64,000 nucleotides of DNA from Arthrobacter sp. 9V (GTDB lineage Bacteria; Actinomycetota; Actinomycetes; Actinomycetales; Micrococcaceae), in the NCBI RefSeq assembly GCF_902506065.1, contig NZ_LR732912.1, forward strand, positions 790,387-854,386. The letters run 5' to 3'. The notes under the pieces were generated by a model. That model made no database searches and was not told where the DNA came from. It saw nothing but the letters and a program-made list of their open reading frames with translations. Below, piece after piece: positions 49,194 to 57,708 of the stretch. Each line of letters starts with the position of its first letter. Position 1 is the stretch's first letter. The translations under genes and the position numbers were made by a program.

Positions 49194-49248
49194 AGTTTTA
49201 CTTAGGCGGTCCGGTCGATTTATGACGCCTTGCTTCCAAGCCCGCAAC

Positions 49249-49277
49249 TTGACGCATCCCTTATCCGCCGTCAGGCT
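49249..49277 (+). promoter_or_regulatory. Promoter of the ABC-F gene
   Basis: TTGACG (49249-49254) and CAGGCT (49272-49277) are separated by 17 bp. An ATG follows exactly six bases later, which again predicts a leaderless start, here at a three-codon ORF. Confidence 0.5.
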
Positions 49278-49283
49278 GGAGCA

Positions 49284-49295
49284 ATGAAGTCTTGA
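49284..49295 (+). CDS. Three-codon upstream ORF (Met-Lys-Ser) before the ABC-F gene
   Basis: ATG-AAG-TCT-TGA starts six bases after the -10 box and ends 80 bp before the ABC-F start. A CAGCC/GGCTG hairpin follows. Short upstream ORFs control several antibiotic-resistance ABC-F genes by ribosome stalling. The match of promoter, ORF and hairpin fits that model but is inferred. Confidence 0.45.
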   Translation: MKS

Positions 49296-49375
49296 GCGCA
49301 GCCCCCTCTTTGCGGCTGCATCCCCAGTACCCACATGGCTTTCTGCCACCCACTGCGGACTTGCGAGGATTCCTC

Positions 49376-51031
49376 TTGACTGACCACCTGCACCTTTCCG
49401 GCGTTTCCCATGGCTACGGGGACCGCCAACTCCTGACAACCGTTGACCTCACCATCCACCACGGCGAACACGTGGCTATTGTGGGCGAAAACGGCGCCGG
49501 CAAATCCACCATGCTGCGCTTGCTGGCCGGTGTTGAGACGCCCGACGACGGCACGGCGGGTTTGTCCGGTAACCCCGGCTACCGCGTGGGTTACCTCGCG
49601 CAAACCCACGGGTTCTCCGAAGCTGAGACCGTAGGAGACGCCATTGATACTTCGCTGGCTTCGCTGCGTTCCCTTGAGGCGCGCATTGCCGAGCTGGAAT
49701 CCGGCCTGGCTGACGCTGACGCAGAGGACCTGGAGCTCTACGGAAGCCTGCACACCGAATATCAACTCCGTGAGGGCTACGCAGCCGAATCCCGGGTGGA
49801 ATCAGCGCTGGACAAGCTGGGGCTGGGAGGCTTGGACCGGCGTCGAGCGCTTGGGTCTTTGTCCGGTGGCGAGCAGGAGCGGGTAGCGCTGGCCTGCCTG
49901 CTGGCCGATCCGGCCGAAGCGTTGCTGCTGGACGAGCCCACCAACCACTTGGATGCCAACGGCACGGCATGGCTTGAGTCGAGGTTGGCAGCGCACCGGG
50001 GGACCGTGGTGGTGGTCTCGCACGACCGCGTGCTGTTGCGCAGGGTTGCCACAACCATCATCGAAGTGGATGCCGACCGGCGATCCGTGAACCGGTACGG
50101 GAACGGCTATGAAGGCTACCTTCGTGAGAAGGCGGCTGAGCGTGCCCGCTGGATCCAGGAATACGATCAATGGCTTGACGCCATGGCTGCCGAACGTCTC
50201 CAGGCTGCCACGGTGGCAGATGGCATGGGCTATGGCCGTAAGCGGGACAACGACAAGATGGCTTTCGGGTTCAAGACCGGAACCTGGCAAAGCGCGGCGG
50301 CCAGCAAGGTCCGCAACGCCCAGGAGCGCCTGCGGAGGCTGGAGGACAACCCGGTGGATCGGCCGCCGGTTCCCTTGAAGCTGGCAGCACCATCCCGGCC
50401 CGGGGCTGTGGCGGAGGTGGCGTCAGCTCCTGCGCTGGAAGCCGTCGGCGTGAGCGTCCCCGGCCGGCTGCAGCCCACCGATCTTAGGGTGGAAACCGGA
50501 CAAAAAGTTCTCATCACCGGGCCCAACGGTGCGGGAAAATCCACCCTGCTGTCCGTCCTTGCCGGGGCGCTGGAGCCAGCTGCCGGGACGGTAAGCGTTA
50601 GCGGCAACGTGGGATATTTGCAGCAGGAACTCCAAGTGCCCGCCCGGCCGGGACTGCGCCTGCTGCCCGCCTTTGCCGCCGGGCTGGGCGGAAACATTGA
50701 TGAACATGCTGAGGGCTTGCTGCGTCTTGGGCTGTTCCGGCCGGCCGAGTTCCACGTCCCGGTGGGCGGCTTGTCCGCAGGTCAACAGCGCCGGCTCGCC
50801 CTTGCCCGGCTCCTCCTGGGTGGCTACTCCACCATGATCGTGGACGAGCCCACCAACCATCTGGCGCCGGTGCTGGTGGAGCAGCTGGAAGCAGCGCTTG
50901 CCTCATTTGAGGGGACGGTGGTGATTGTGAGCCACGACCGTGCGCTAGGGGAGTGGTTCGATCAGACTGCTTCGCGCAACGCCCCGGGGGCATGGGTACG
51001 GCACGGGATGCAGGGCGGCGAAGTGGTGTAG
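49376..51031 (+). CDS. ABC-F family ATPase, probable antibiotic-resistance/ribosome-protection type
   Basis: This 551-residue protein has two ABC domains and no membrane segments. Walker A motifs are GENGAGKST (about 40) and GPNGAGKST (about 390); signatures are LSGGEQ and LSAGQQ; Walker B motifs are LLLDEPTNHL and MIVDEPTNHL. The inter-domain linker (about 225-310) is long and basic, as in ribosome-acting ABC-F proteins. TTG 49376 has GCGAGGA upstream and begins at the conserved region. The three-codon upstream ORF suggests drug-inducible control. The antibiotic class cannot be told from sequence. Confidence 0.85.
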   Translation: MTDHLHLSGVSHGYGDRQLLTTVDLTIHHGEHVAIVGENGAGKSTMLRLLAGVETPDDGTAGLSGNPGYRVGYLAQTHGFSEAETVGDAIDTSLASLRSLEARIAELESGLADADAEDLELYGSLHTEYQLREGYAAESRVESALDKLGLGGLDRRRALGSLSGGEQERVALACLLADPAEALLLDEPTNHLDANGTAWLESRLAAHRGTVVVVSHDRVLLRRVATTIIEVDADRRSVNRYGNGYEGYLREKAAERARWIQEYDQWLDAMAAERLQAATVADGMGYGRKRDNDKMAFGFKTGTWQSAAASKVRNAQERLRRLEDNPVDRPPVPLKLAAPSRPGAVAEVASAPALEAVGVSVPGRLQPTDLRVETGQKVLITGPNGAGKSTLLSVLAGALEPAAGTVSVSGNVGYLQQELQVPARPGLRLLPAFAAGLGGNIDEHAEGLLRLGLFRPAEFHVPVGGLSAGQQRRLALARLLLGGYSTMIVDEPTNHLAPVLVEQLEAALASFEGTVVIVSHDRALGEWFDQTASRNAPGAWVRHGMQGGEVV

Positions 51032-51138
51032 GGCTCGCCCCGGCCTGATGCCGGTGAGCTGTTGGCAAAGTGATCGTTACCCCGTGGCCTGCAGCCGGCA
51101 ACAGGGAATCGAGTGTCCTGAAACAACGGCGGCGCACC

Positions 51139-51519
51139 ATGGGAAGGGAGCTTGCCGAAAGGACATTTCCCGTGATCATTCAGAACCTCTTCCTGCAGGG
51201 CATCTACCACTTTGAAGGAGCAGGGCTGGATAAGCCGGTTCCTCTCCATGCCGAGCTCGCCCACTTCGTACCCGACGGCGTGATAAATCAGACCCTGTAC
51301 TTCCGCGGAGGCAATTCGAGCTCCGAGCTGGTCACGGTGATGCTGATGCGTGATCGCATCCCCATGCGATATTTCCCCATCGGAGCCAAGAGCGATGTCC
51401 ATATTCCGCTGAGGGTAGTGGAGGACACCGACGGCGGATCGGTACTTGAGCTTTTCATCGTTGCGCCGGTCGGAAACAGGGGATACGTGGTGGTGGATCT
51501 GGGGATGGTGGAGCACTGA
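51139..51519 (+). CDS. Conserved small protein of unknown function
   Basis: This protein of about 126 residues is all-beta in appearance (alternating hydrophobic stretches such as VTVMLMRDRIPMRYFPIG and LELFIVAPVGNRGYVVVD). No known motif or signal peptide is seen. It shares one base with the start of the flavoprotein gene, so the two are coupled and probably work together. The start is uncertain: ATG 51139 or GTG 51070, neither with a good ribosome binding site. Confidence 0.6.
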   Translation: MGRELAERTFPVIIQNLFLQGIYHFEGAGLDKPVPLHAELAHFVPDGVINQTLYFRGGNSSSELVTVMLMRDRIPMRYFPIGAKSDVHIPLRVVEDTDGGSVLELFIVAPVGNRGYVVVDLGMVEH

Positions 51520-52466
51520 TGAAGCCGCAGGTAAAGAAGCGGCTGGTGGTGATCGGCAACGGAATGGCCGGTGCCCGGGCCGTGGAGGAGATCCTCGCCA
51601 AGGGTGGTTCCATCGGTTTGGACATCACCGTGTTCGGCGACGAGCCGCACGGGAACTACAACCGGACCAGGCTCGGCCGCGTCCTGTCCGGGGAGGACAG
51701 CGAGGAGGACATCTTCCTCAATGCCCTGAGTTGGTTCAGGGAGAACAACATCACCCTGCATGCCGGGGTGCGGGTGGAACGGGTGGACAAGTTCAGCCAC
51801 CACGTTTTCGCGTCCGACGGCCGGGTGGTCCAGTATGACCAGCTGATCATCGCCACGGGCAGCCACCCGTTCCTGCCACCCATGGAGGGGCTCTACACTC
51901 CCAGTGGAACCATCCGACGCGGAGTCTTCACGTTCCGCACCTTGGATGATGCCCGCAGGATGATCGTGTTCGCCCGGCAGGAGCATATCCGCCGTGCAGT
52001 GGTTTTCGGTGGGGATTCGTTGGCTCAGGAGGCGGCCCGGGGCCTGCGGGCACAAGGTTTGGAGGTGGAGGTTCTCAGCGGTATCCGGGGCGCTGCGATC
52101 CTGGGGACGGACCCCATCACCGGGGTGAGCGTAAGCACCCAAGCTGACAGGGACTGCCACATGGTGGTGCTTACCGCAGGCAGCCGACCAAACGTTGACC
52201 TCGCCGTCGTCAGCGGTTTGGCTGTGGAGCGCGGAATCGTGGTGGACGACCACCTGAGGGTGATGGACGAAGAAGACGTATACGCCGTGGGCGAGTGTGC
52301 CCAGCACCGGGGCGAGGTGTACGGGATGGTGGCACCGTTGTGGGAGCAGGCAGCTGTGCTGGCTGACCACATCACGGGCTCGGATCGCGGTTCCATGTAC
52401 TTGGGAACCAGGACCATTCCCCACAGCAACGCGGGGTCACTTCTGGCCCCTTCCGGCGGAAAATGA
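51519..52466 (+). CDS. NAD(P)/FAD-dependent oxidoreductase, NirB N-terminal-like, short
   Basis: This 315-residue pyridine-nucleotide-disulfide oxidoreductase has the FAD motif VVIGNGMAGARAVEEIL, the middle ATG motif LIIATGSHPFLPP, a second Rossmann motif AVVFGGDSLAQEAARGL and the C-terminal FAD motif VYAVGECAQHRG. It resembles the flavin part of NirB/NasB but lacks the [2Fe-2S] and sirohaem domains and ends early. It probably passes electrons to a separate partner, perhaps the upstream small protein. A hairpin spans its stop codon. Confidence 0.8.
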   Translation: MKPQVKKRLVVIGNGMAGARAVEEILAKGGSIGLDITVFGDEPHGNYNRTRLGRVLSGEDSEEDIFLNALSWFRENNITLHAGVRVERVDKFSHHVFASDGRVVQYDQLIIATGSHPFLPPMEGLYTPSGTIRRGVFTFRTLDDARRMIVFARQEHIRRAVVFGGDSLAQEAARGLRAQGLEVEVLSGIRGAAILGTDPITGVSVSTQADRDCHMVVLTAGSRPNVDLAVVSGLAVERGIVVDDHLRVMDEEDVYAVGECAQHRGEVYGMVAPLWEQAAVLADHITGSDRGSMYLGTRTIPHSNAGSLLAPSGGK

Positions 52467-52489
52467 GGGCATCAAGTGACCCCGCGTTG
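52427..52489 (+). terminator. Long-arm hairpin spanning the flavoprotein stop codon
   Basis: Perfect 16-bp arms CAACGCGGGGTCACTT (52427-52442, inside the coding region) and its complement (52474-52489) are separated by 31 nt that include the TGA. No T run follows. It could be a terminator or a 3'-end stabiliser. Confidence 0.55.
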
Positions 52490-52690
52490 TTCGAGGCTGT
52501 TGCCTGCGTCACGGGCATTCCGGTTAATCCCGTAAGATAGACGGGTTGCGCGAAGCTTCGGCGTTCTGCGTTCTTTGTCACACTTCAGGACCTCCAAAGA
52601 GGAAAAGCTCGAATTATGTGTGCCAAAGCCGCCCGTGTTCCGGCACTGGCGTAACACCTACAGCAACACCCCAACCCACAAGGAACAGCT

Positions 52691-54154
52691 GTGCCGCAAA
52701 GTACTCCCACAGATCTCCAGAGCTCCAAGGCCTCATCTGCAGCCTCGGACTCCAACCTCAGCGCCGAGGGATATCAGAAGACCCTGAGCCGCCGCCACGT
52801 CACCATGATCGCCATGGGCGGCGCAATCGGCGTCGGCCTCTTCATGGGTGCCGGTGGCCGCCTGGCCTCCACCGGCCCGGCGTTGATTTTCTCCTACGCC
52901 ATTGCCGGCGTCATCGCTTACCTGCTGATGCGCGCGCTCGGCGAACTCATCATGTACCGCCAGACCTCCGGCTCGTTCGTGAGCTACGCCGGCGAGATGT
53001 TCGGCAAGAAGGGCGCCTTCCTCTCCGGTTGGATGTACTTCATCAACTGGGCCATGACAGGCATTGCTGAGCTGATCGCGATCGGCCTGTACTTCCAGTT
53101 CTTCTTCCCCAACGTGCCAATCGAACTGTCCGCCATCGCAGCATTGGTGCTGCTGGTGGCCGTGAACCTGTTCAGCGTCAAGGCGTTCGGCGAGTTCGAA
53201 TTCTGGGCATCCTGCCTCAAGGTTGCGGCAATCCTGATCTTCCTGGCTGTTGGCACGTTCATGGTTGTTACCAACGCCAAGGTGGGCGACGGCCATGCGT
53301 CTGTGGCCAACCTCTTCCACGAAGACGGCGGCATGTTCCCCAAGGGCGGCCTGGTGATGATCCTGGTCCTCAACGCCGTGATCTTCGCCTACAACGCCAT
53401 CGAGCTCGTTGGTATCACCGCCGGTGAGATGGAGAACCCGGAGCGCGAAGTTCCCAAGGCGATCCGCGCCGTCGTGATCCGTATTGTGGTCTTCTACGTC
53501 GGTTCGGTGACGCTGCTCGCCATGCTCCTTCCGTCCGACCAGTACGTAGCAGGCACCTCGCCGTTCGTTACCGTGTTCGGTCAGATGGGCCTGGGCTGGA
53601 TGGGCGACGTCATGAACATGATCGTCATCACCGCCGCGCTCTCCTCCTGCAACTCCGGCCTGTACTCGATCGGCCGCATCTTCCGCACCATGGCCAACAA
53701 CGGCCACGCCCCGCAGTGGCTCACCAAGATGTCCACACGCCACGTGCCGTATGCAGCCATCCTGGCGATCGGTGGCGTGTACCTCGTGGGCATCCTGCTC
53801 AACATCTGGTTGGGCGGTTCGCACGCCTTCGACCTCGCCCTCAACACTGCGTCCATCGGCGTGATCTTCACTTGGGGATCCATCTTCGCCAGCCAGATCG
53901 CGCTGCGGAAGAAGCGCGGAAATGTCTCCAGCTTGCCGATGCCCGGTTCCCCGTGGACCAGCTGGTTGGGCCTCATTGCCCTGCTGGCCATTACCGTGCT
54001 GATCGGGTTCGATTCCATGACGGACAAGGAAACCGGCGAGGTCTTCCTGCTGGGCCTGTGGACCCTTGCCACCATCCCGTTCTTCGCACTGGTGCTGTGG
54101 CTCGGTTGGCAGAAGGTCAAGAACAACGAGCCCAAGAGCGAGTTGTTCAGCTAG
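52691..54154 (+). CDS. Amino acid permease, AAT/APC family (AnsP/CycA-like)
   Basis: This 487-residue transporter has 12 predicted transmembrane segments. The first helix motif is MIAMGGAIGVGLFMGAG, and RALGELIMYRQTSGSFVSYA is typical of AAT-family permeases for asparagine, serine/alanine/glycine or GABA. GTG 52691 has AAGGAACA upstream. The 224-bp gap before it holds the promoter (candidate TAAGAT near 52533). It ends at an intrinsic terminator. The substrate is not resolved. Confidence 0.88.
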   Translation: MPQSTPTDLQSSKASSAASDSNLSAEGYQKTLSRRHVTMIAMGGAIGVGLFMGAGGRLASTGPALIFSYAIAGVIAYLLMRALGELIMYRQTSGSFVSYAGEMFGKKGAFLSGWMYFINWAMTGIAELIAIGLYFQFFFPNVPIELSAIAALVLLVAVNLFSVKAFGEFEFWASCLKVAAILIFLAVGTFMVVTNAKVGDGHASVANLFHEDGGMFPKGGLVMILVLNAVIFAYNAIELVGITAGEMENPEREVPKAIRAVVIRIVVFYVGSVTLLAMLLPSDQYVAGTSPFVTVFGQMGLGWMGDVMNMIVITAALSSCNSGLYSIGRIFRTMANNGHAPQWLTKMSTRHVPYAAILAIGGVYLVGILLNIWLGGSHAFDLALNTASIGVIFTWGSIFASQIALRKKRGNVSSLPMPGSPWTSWLGLIALLAITVLIGFDSMTDKETGEVFLLGLWTLATIPFFALVLWLGWQKVKNNEPKSELFS

Positions 54155-54178
54155 ACGCTTCAACGCTTCAAACGCCCG

Positions 54179-54216
54179 ACGGCGCGTGCCTCCTTCAGGG
54201 GGCACGCGCCGTTTTG
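54179..54216 (+). terminator. Intrinsic terminator of the amino acid permease gene
   Basis: A perfect 12-bp stem, ACGGCGCGTGCC with GGCACGCGCCGT (54201-54212), is followed by TTTT. Confidence 0.88.
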
Positions 54217-54220
54217 CGTT

Positions 54221-54307
54221 GGGTGGCCTTGCGTTGCGGGGCCCGCTTTGCGTGTTATTCGTGGGGTCAGGGGCGCAGAGCGGGCCCCGCAAGTGGGTGG
54301 CCTTGCG
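54221..54307. repeat. Composite element: 13-bp direct repeats around a 14-bp palindrome
   Basis: GGGTGGCCTTGCG occurs at 54221-54233 and 54295-54307. Between them, TTGCGGGGCCCGCT (54234-54247) and its complement (54279-54292) form a perfect inverted repeat. The stretch TTGCGTGTTATTCG inside resembles the 3' end of the DUF1295 gene (TTGCGAGTTATCCG). Confidence 0.65.
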
Positions 54308-54309
54308 AG

Positions 54310-55179
54310 TTATCCGAGCTTGGGAATGAGGACGGGGGTGCTCTTCTTGTAGGCCTCGTAGTCAGCCTGGCCACCCCAGGACGTGTCGGCCTTTTTCTCG
54401 AGGAGAGGGATGCCGCTGACTTTGATGAGCAGCAACGCCACGAACACAGGCGAGATCATGGCCACCCACTGCCAGCCTTGGAGCACGGGCGCTGCAATGA
54501 CCGCGACGCCGATCCACAGGAGGATCTCGCCGAAGTAGTTCGGGTGCCGGGACTTGGACCACAATCCGGTGGAGATGAAGTTTCCCTTGTTGGCGGGGTC
54601 GGCCTTGAAACGGCTCTTTTGCAGGTCCGCCAGCACCTCAATGCCAAACCCTGCAGCCCAGAGCAGGAGGCCCAGCAGCGCCGACCAGTCGAGTTCCACG
54701 CGCCGTGAACTGCTGATGGCAATCCAGGCTGCAGCTGCTGTGAAGACTACCCAGAGCCCTTGGACTGTCCACACGTTGAGGAAGCGGACAAAGGAAGGTT
54801 TGATGTCGTCGAAGCGGTCGTCCTTGCCGGATTTGCTGATGCGGCGGGAGAGGAACGTGCCCAGGCGCAGGGCCCAAACGGCCACCAATCCGGCAAGCAG
54901 GAGTCCTCGGGCGTCTACCCCGGGGGTCAATGCCACCAGCATCACCGTGATCGCCACGTAGGTGAGGGACCCGGTGAGATCGAAGAACTTCTCTGTTTGC
55001 GCTTTGAAGGACGGGATGAACACGAGCCACTGAATGAGGAACGCCGCTGCCACTGCCGACGCGAAAATCGGAAAGCCGCCCAGTGTTGCCCCGTGGTGGC
55101 TGCCTGCGAGCGCTATGAGAGCGCCCATCGCCACTACTACCGGAAGAGCGATGAGGCCCTTCCTGTCTGTATCCTTCAT
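54310..55179 (-). CDS. DUF1295 membrane protein (steroid 5-alpha-reductase-like)
   Basis: This 289-residue protein has about eight transmembrane segments. The C-terminal SRHPNYFGEILLWIG motif is typical of DUF1295 and of the related NADPH-binding site in steroid reductases and isoprenylcysteine methyltransferases. The substrate is unknown. AGGTAAATC precedes the ATG. It is divergent from the MarR gene and shares its palindromic operator, so it is the likely repressed target. Confidence 0.85.
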   Translation of the reverse strand: MKDTDRKGLIALPVVVAMGALIALAGSHHGATLGGFPIFASAVAAAFLIQWLVFIPSFKAQTEKFFDLTGSLTYVAITVMLVALTPGVDARGLLLAGLVAVWALRLGTFLSRRISKSGKDDRFDDIKPSFVRFLNVWTVQGLWVVFTAAAAWIAISSSRRVELDWSALLGLLLWAAGFGIEVLADLQKSRFKADPANKGNFISTGLWSKSRHPNYFGEILLWIGVAVIAAPVLQGWQWVAMISPVFVALLLIKVSGIPLLEKKADTSWGGQADYEAYKKSTPVLIPKLG

Positions 55180-55202
55180 GATTTACCTAGTCTGTTTGAT
55201 GT

Positions 55203-55216
55203 TCAAATTAATTTGA
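55203..55216. promoter_or_regulatory. Palindromic operator between DUF1295 and marR
   Basis: TCAAATTAATTTGA is a perfect 14-bp palindrome that ends two bases before the TACTAT -10 box (55218-55223) of the MarR gene. A bound MarR dimer would block both divergent promoters. Confidence 0.7.
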
Positions 55217-55229
55217 TTACTATATAACC

Positions 55230-55709
55230 ATGCAAAACCATGAAAAGGCCATTGGAGTGCCGGAGCACCCGGCTTCCAGTACCTTGCGGGCCCTCTTCGG
55301 CTTGGCCAATGAGACTGAGCGCGAAGTTGCCAGGGCCCTGGAACTCAACCTCACTGACTACCGCGCTTTCACTGTCCTCTCGGAATCAGGCCCTCTCACC
55401 GTCGGAGCCTTGGCGGAGAAGCTCAGGGCCACCGCTGCCACTACCACGGCCATAGTTGGTCGCTTGGAGATGCACGGATGTGTGGAGCGTGCCCGCAGTA
55501 CCGAAGACAGGCGCCAGGTGCACGTCAACGTAACCGAGGCTGCATCGGCGAGGGTGAAGGAGCTGCTGCAACCTCTTGCCGCCGCCGCCGCAGCGCAATT
55601 GGATGCATTGGAGCCTGACCATCAGCTCGTCGTCGCGGATTTCCTTGGTTCCGTGGTGAACCTCATGCAGGACCACTTGAATTCACTTTCGGCAGAGGGT
55701 GCCCGTTGA
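55230..55709 (+). CDS. MarR family transcriptional regulator
   Basis: This 159-residue winged-helix protein has the recognition region LTVGALAEKLRATAATTTAIVGRLEMHG, shown here by LTVGALAEKL and TAIVGRLE. The wing is RSTEDRRQVHVNVTEA. The ATG follows TACTAT by exactly six bases (leaderless mRNA). It overlaps the acyl-CoA synthetase gene by 4 bp, so regulator and enzyme are coupled. The ligand is unknown; a lipid or fatty acyl signal would fit the partners. Confidence 0.88.
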   Translation: MQNHEKAIGVPEHPASSTLRALFGLANETEREVARALELNLTDYRAFTVLSESGPLTVGALAEKLRATAATTTAIVGRLEMHGCVERARSTEDRRQVHVNVTEAASARVKELLQPLAAAAAAQLDALEPDHQLVVADFLGSVVNLMQDHLNSLSAEGAR

Positions 55710-57580
55710 GGGAGTTCACTTCACCGCCGCTGGTGGAGGCCTCCACACACCGCAACGCCACGGATTTGCTTATGCAGCGTGTGCGCAGCAATCCGGATCA
55801 TGCGGCTTTTGATGTCAGAACCCCTGGTGGTGCCGTAACCGATCCATGGCGCGAGGTCAGCACGGCCGTCTTCGCTGATGAAGTGCGGGCACTGGCCAAG
55901 GGGTTCATCGCTGCAGGAATCCAGCCGGGCGAGTCGTTGGCCATCATGTCCCCTACACGGTACGAGTGGGCCTTGACGGACATGGCGGCGTGGTTCGCCG
56001 GCGCCGTCGTGGTTCCCGTTTATGAAACCTCAGCGGCACCGCAGGTGACGGCCATTCTTGCCGACGCCGATGTCCGGCTCGCAATCGGCGGCAGCGCTGA
56101 ACACGCGGTCTTGCTGGAACAAGGCTTCGCGCTCGCAGGGTTGGCGGCATTGGGGGTCTGGACCCTTGATGCGCGGCCGGGCGCCGACCTGGCTGATCTT
56201 GTGGAAAAGGGAACCCTGATTCCGGACAGTGCGGTGGAGGAGCGCCGTCTGCTGGCCACCCTCGATTCTGTAGTCACCATCGTTTATACCTCCGGAACCA
56301 CGGCCGCTCCGAAGGGGGCGCTGATCACGCACGGCAACTTTGTGGGACAGGTCCTTAACGTGGCGGCGGCATACACCGAGGTTGTGCGTGAAGGCGGTAA
56401 CACCATCATCTTCCTCCCCATGGCCCATGTGTTGGCCCGTGGGTTGCAGCTGATCTGCTTGGCAAACGGCATGAGGATCGCCCACCTGTCCGATCCCCGC
56501 GACGTGGTGCCGGCCCTGGGCGCCTTGAAACCCACGTTCCTGGTGGTGGTCCCGCGCGTGTTGCAGAAGATTCAGGCGTCGGCGGCCGCTGCCGCAGCTC
56601 AGAAACGCTTGGGACGCGTGTGGGCTTCGGCGCAACGCACAGCTGTGGAGTGGGGCCGTTTTGCTGAAGCGCACGACGCCGATCCCCGCCTGCGTGCCTC
56701 GGCCGGCCTTCGCTTCAGGCGGGCATTGTTCGATCGTCTCTTTTACTCGCGGCTGCGGCAGTTGGTGGGTGGACGCCTGGATTACCTGTTGTCCGGTGCC
56801 GGCGCTCTTGATGCCGAGCTGTCCCTTTTCTTTCGGGGCCTTGGGCTTCCTGTGATCGAGGGCTACGGCCTCACCGAAACCACGGCACCGCTCACGGGAA
56901 ACCTTCCGGGGTCCATCACTTCCGGCTCGGTTGGAGTCCCCATGCCCGGAACCAGTGTGCGGCTTTCGGACCAGGGCGAAGTGCTGGCCCGGGGTGTGGG
57001 CGTTTTTGCGGGTTACCGCAGGCCGGCCGATGACGCGGAAGCCTTTGTGGACGGTTATTTCCGAACCGGTGACCTCGGCGAATTGGACCACAGCGGCCGG
57101 CTCACCCTGAAGGGGCGTATTAAGGACGTCATTGTTACCGCGGGTGGAAAGACCATCTCCCCGTCCATCTGGGAGGGCTATGTTGAAGGCGATCCCCTGG
57201 TGGCCCACGCCGTGATGGTGGGGGAGGGGAAGCCGTATCTGGGCGGGCTGGTGCTGCTGGATCCGGAGTCCCTGGCGGCCTGGGCGGAGCGCGAGGGACT
57301 TGCCGGTCTCAAAGGACTTCGTATTCCGGACGACGGCGGTGCAGTCCAAATAGACGACGCCCGTCTCCTCGCGGTCATTGGGCAGTCCGTCAGTGCTGCC
57401 AACGCAAAAATCGCCCGCTCCGAGCAAGTGCGCCGGTTCGTCTTGTTGCTGACCGACCTGAGTGAGGCCAACGGATTCGTAACCCCCACCATGAAGCTCA
57501 AGCGCAGCGCATTTACCAGCCGGGCCAGCCACATTGTGGAAGGCCTCTACAGCCAGCCTCCTAGCCCCGGTGTTCTGTGA
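55706..57580 (+). CDS. Long-chain acyl-CoA synthetase (AMP-dependent ligase)
   Basis: This 624-residue adenylate-forming ligase has the P-loop TIVYTSGTTAAPKGALITH (about 195), GYGLTETTAP (about 390), YFRTGDLGEL (about 450) and LKGRIKDVIVTAGGK (about 470). The length and the helical insert around 270-330 match the FadD15-type long-chain group. TTG 55706 overlaps the marR stop (TTGA). The role is to activate fatty acids with ATP and CoA, likely repressed by the upstream MarR. Confidence 0.88.
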   Translation: MREFTSPPLVEASTHRNATDLLMQRVRSNPDHAAFDVRTPGGAVTDPWREVSTAVFADEVRALAKGFIAAGIQPGESLAIMSPTRYEWALTDMAAWFAGAVVVPVYETSAAPQVTAILADADVRLAIGGSAEHAVLLEQGFALAGLAALGVWTLDARPGADLADLVEKGTLIPDSAVEERRLLATLDSVVTIVYTSGTTAAPKGALITHGNFVGQVLNVAAAYTEVVREGGNTIIFLPMAHVLARGLQLICLANGMRIAHLSDPRDVVPALGALKPTFLVVVPRVLQKIQASAAAAAAQKRLGRVWASAQRTAVEWGRFAEAHDADPRLRASAGLRFRRALFDRLFYSRLRQLVGGRLDYLLSGAGALDAELSLFFRGLGLPVIEGYGLTETTAPLTGNLPGSITSGSVGVPMPGTSVRLSDQGEVLARGVGVFAGYRRPADDAEAFVDGYFRTGDLGELDHSGRLTLKGRIKDVIVTAGGKTISPSIWEGYVEGDPLVAHAVMVGEGKPYLGGLVLLDPESLAAWAEREGLAGLKGLRIPDDGGAVQIDDARLLAVIGQSVSAANAKIARSEQVRRFVLLLTDLSEANGFVTPTMKLKRSAFTSRASHIVEGLYSQPPSPGVL

Positions 57581-57708
57581 GTGTCAGTGCCCGGGTCTAG
57601 GCTCGAGTGTATGGAACACACTTCTAACCTTCCAAGCCCGGCCGGATGTTATTGCGGCGTCAACAACCCCTTTGGGCTTACTGACGTGCACAAAGCGGAA
57701 ACGCTCTG

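Noticed and set aside
52733..54292. 519-codon minus-strand frame opposite the amino acid permease
   Set aside because: The translation is an Asp/Glu/His-rich mirror of membrane helices, typical of antisense frames to transporters.
56030..57532. 500-codon minus-strand frame opposite the acyl-CoA synthetase
   Set aside because: No family motif, and the synthetase frame carries all adenylation motifs.
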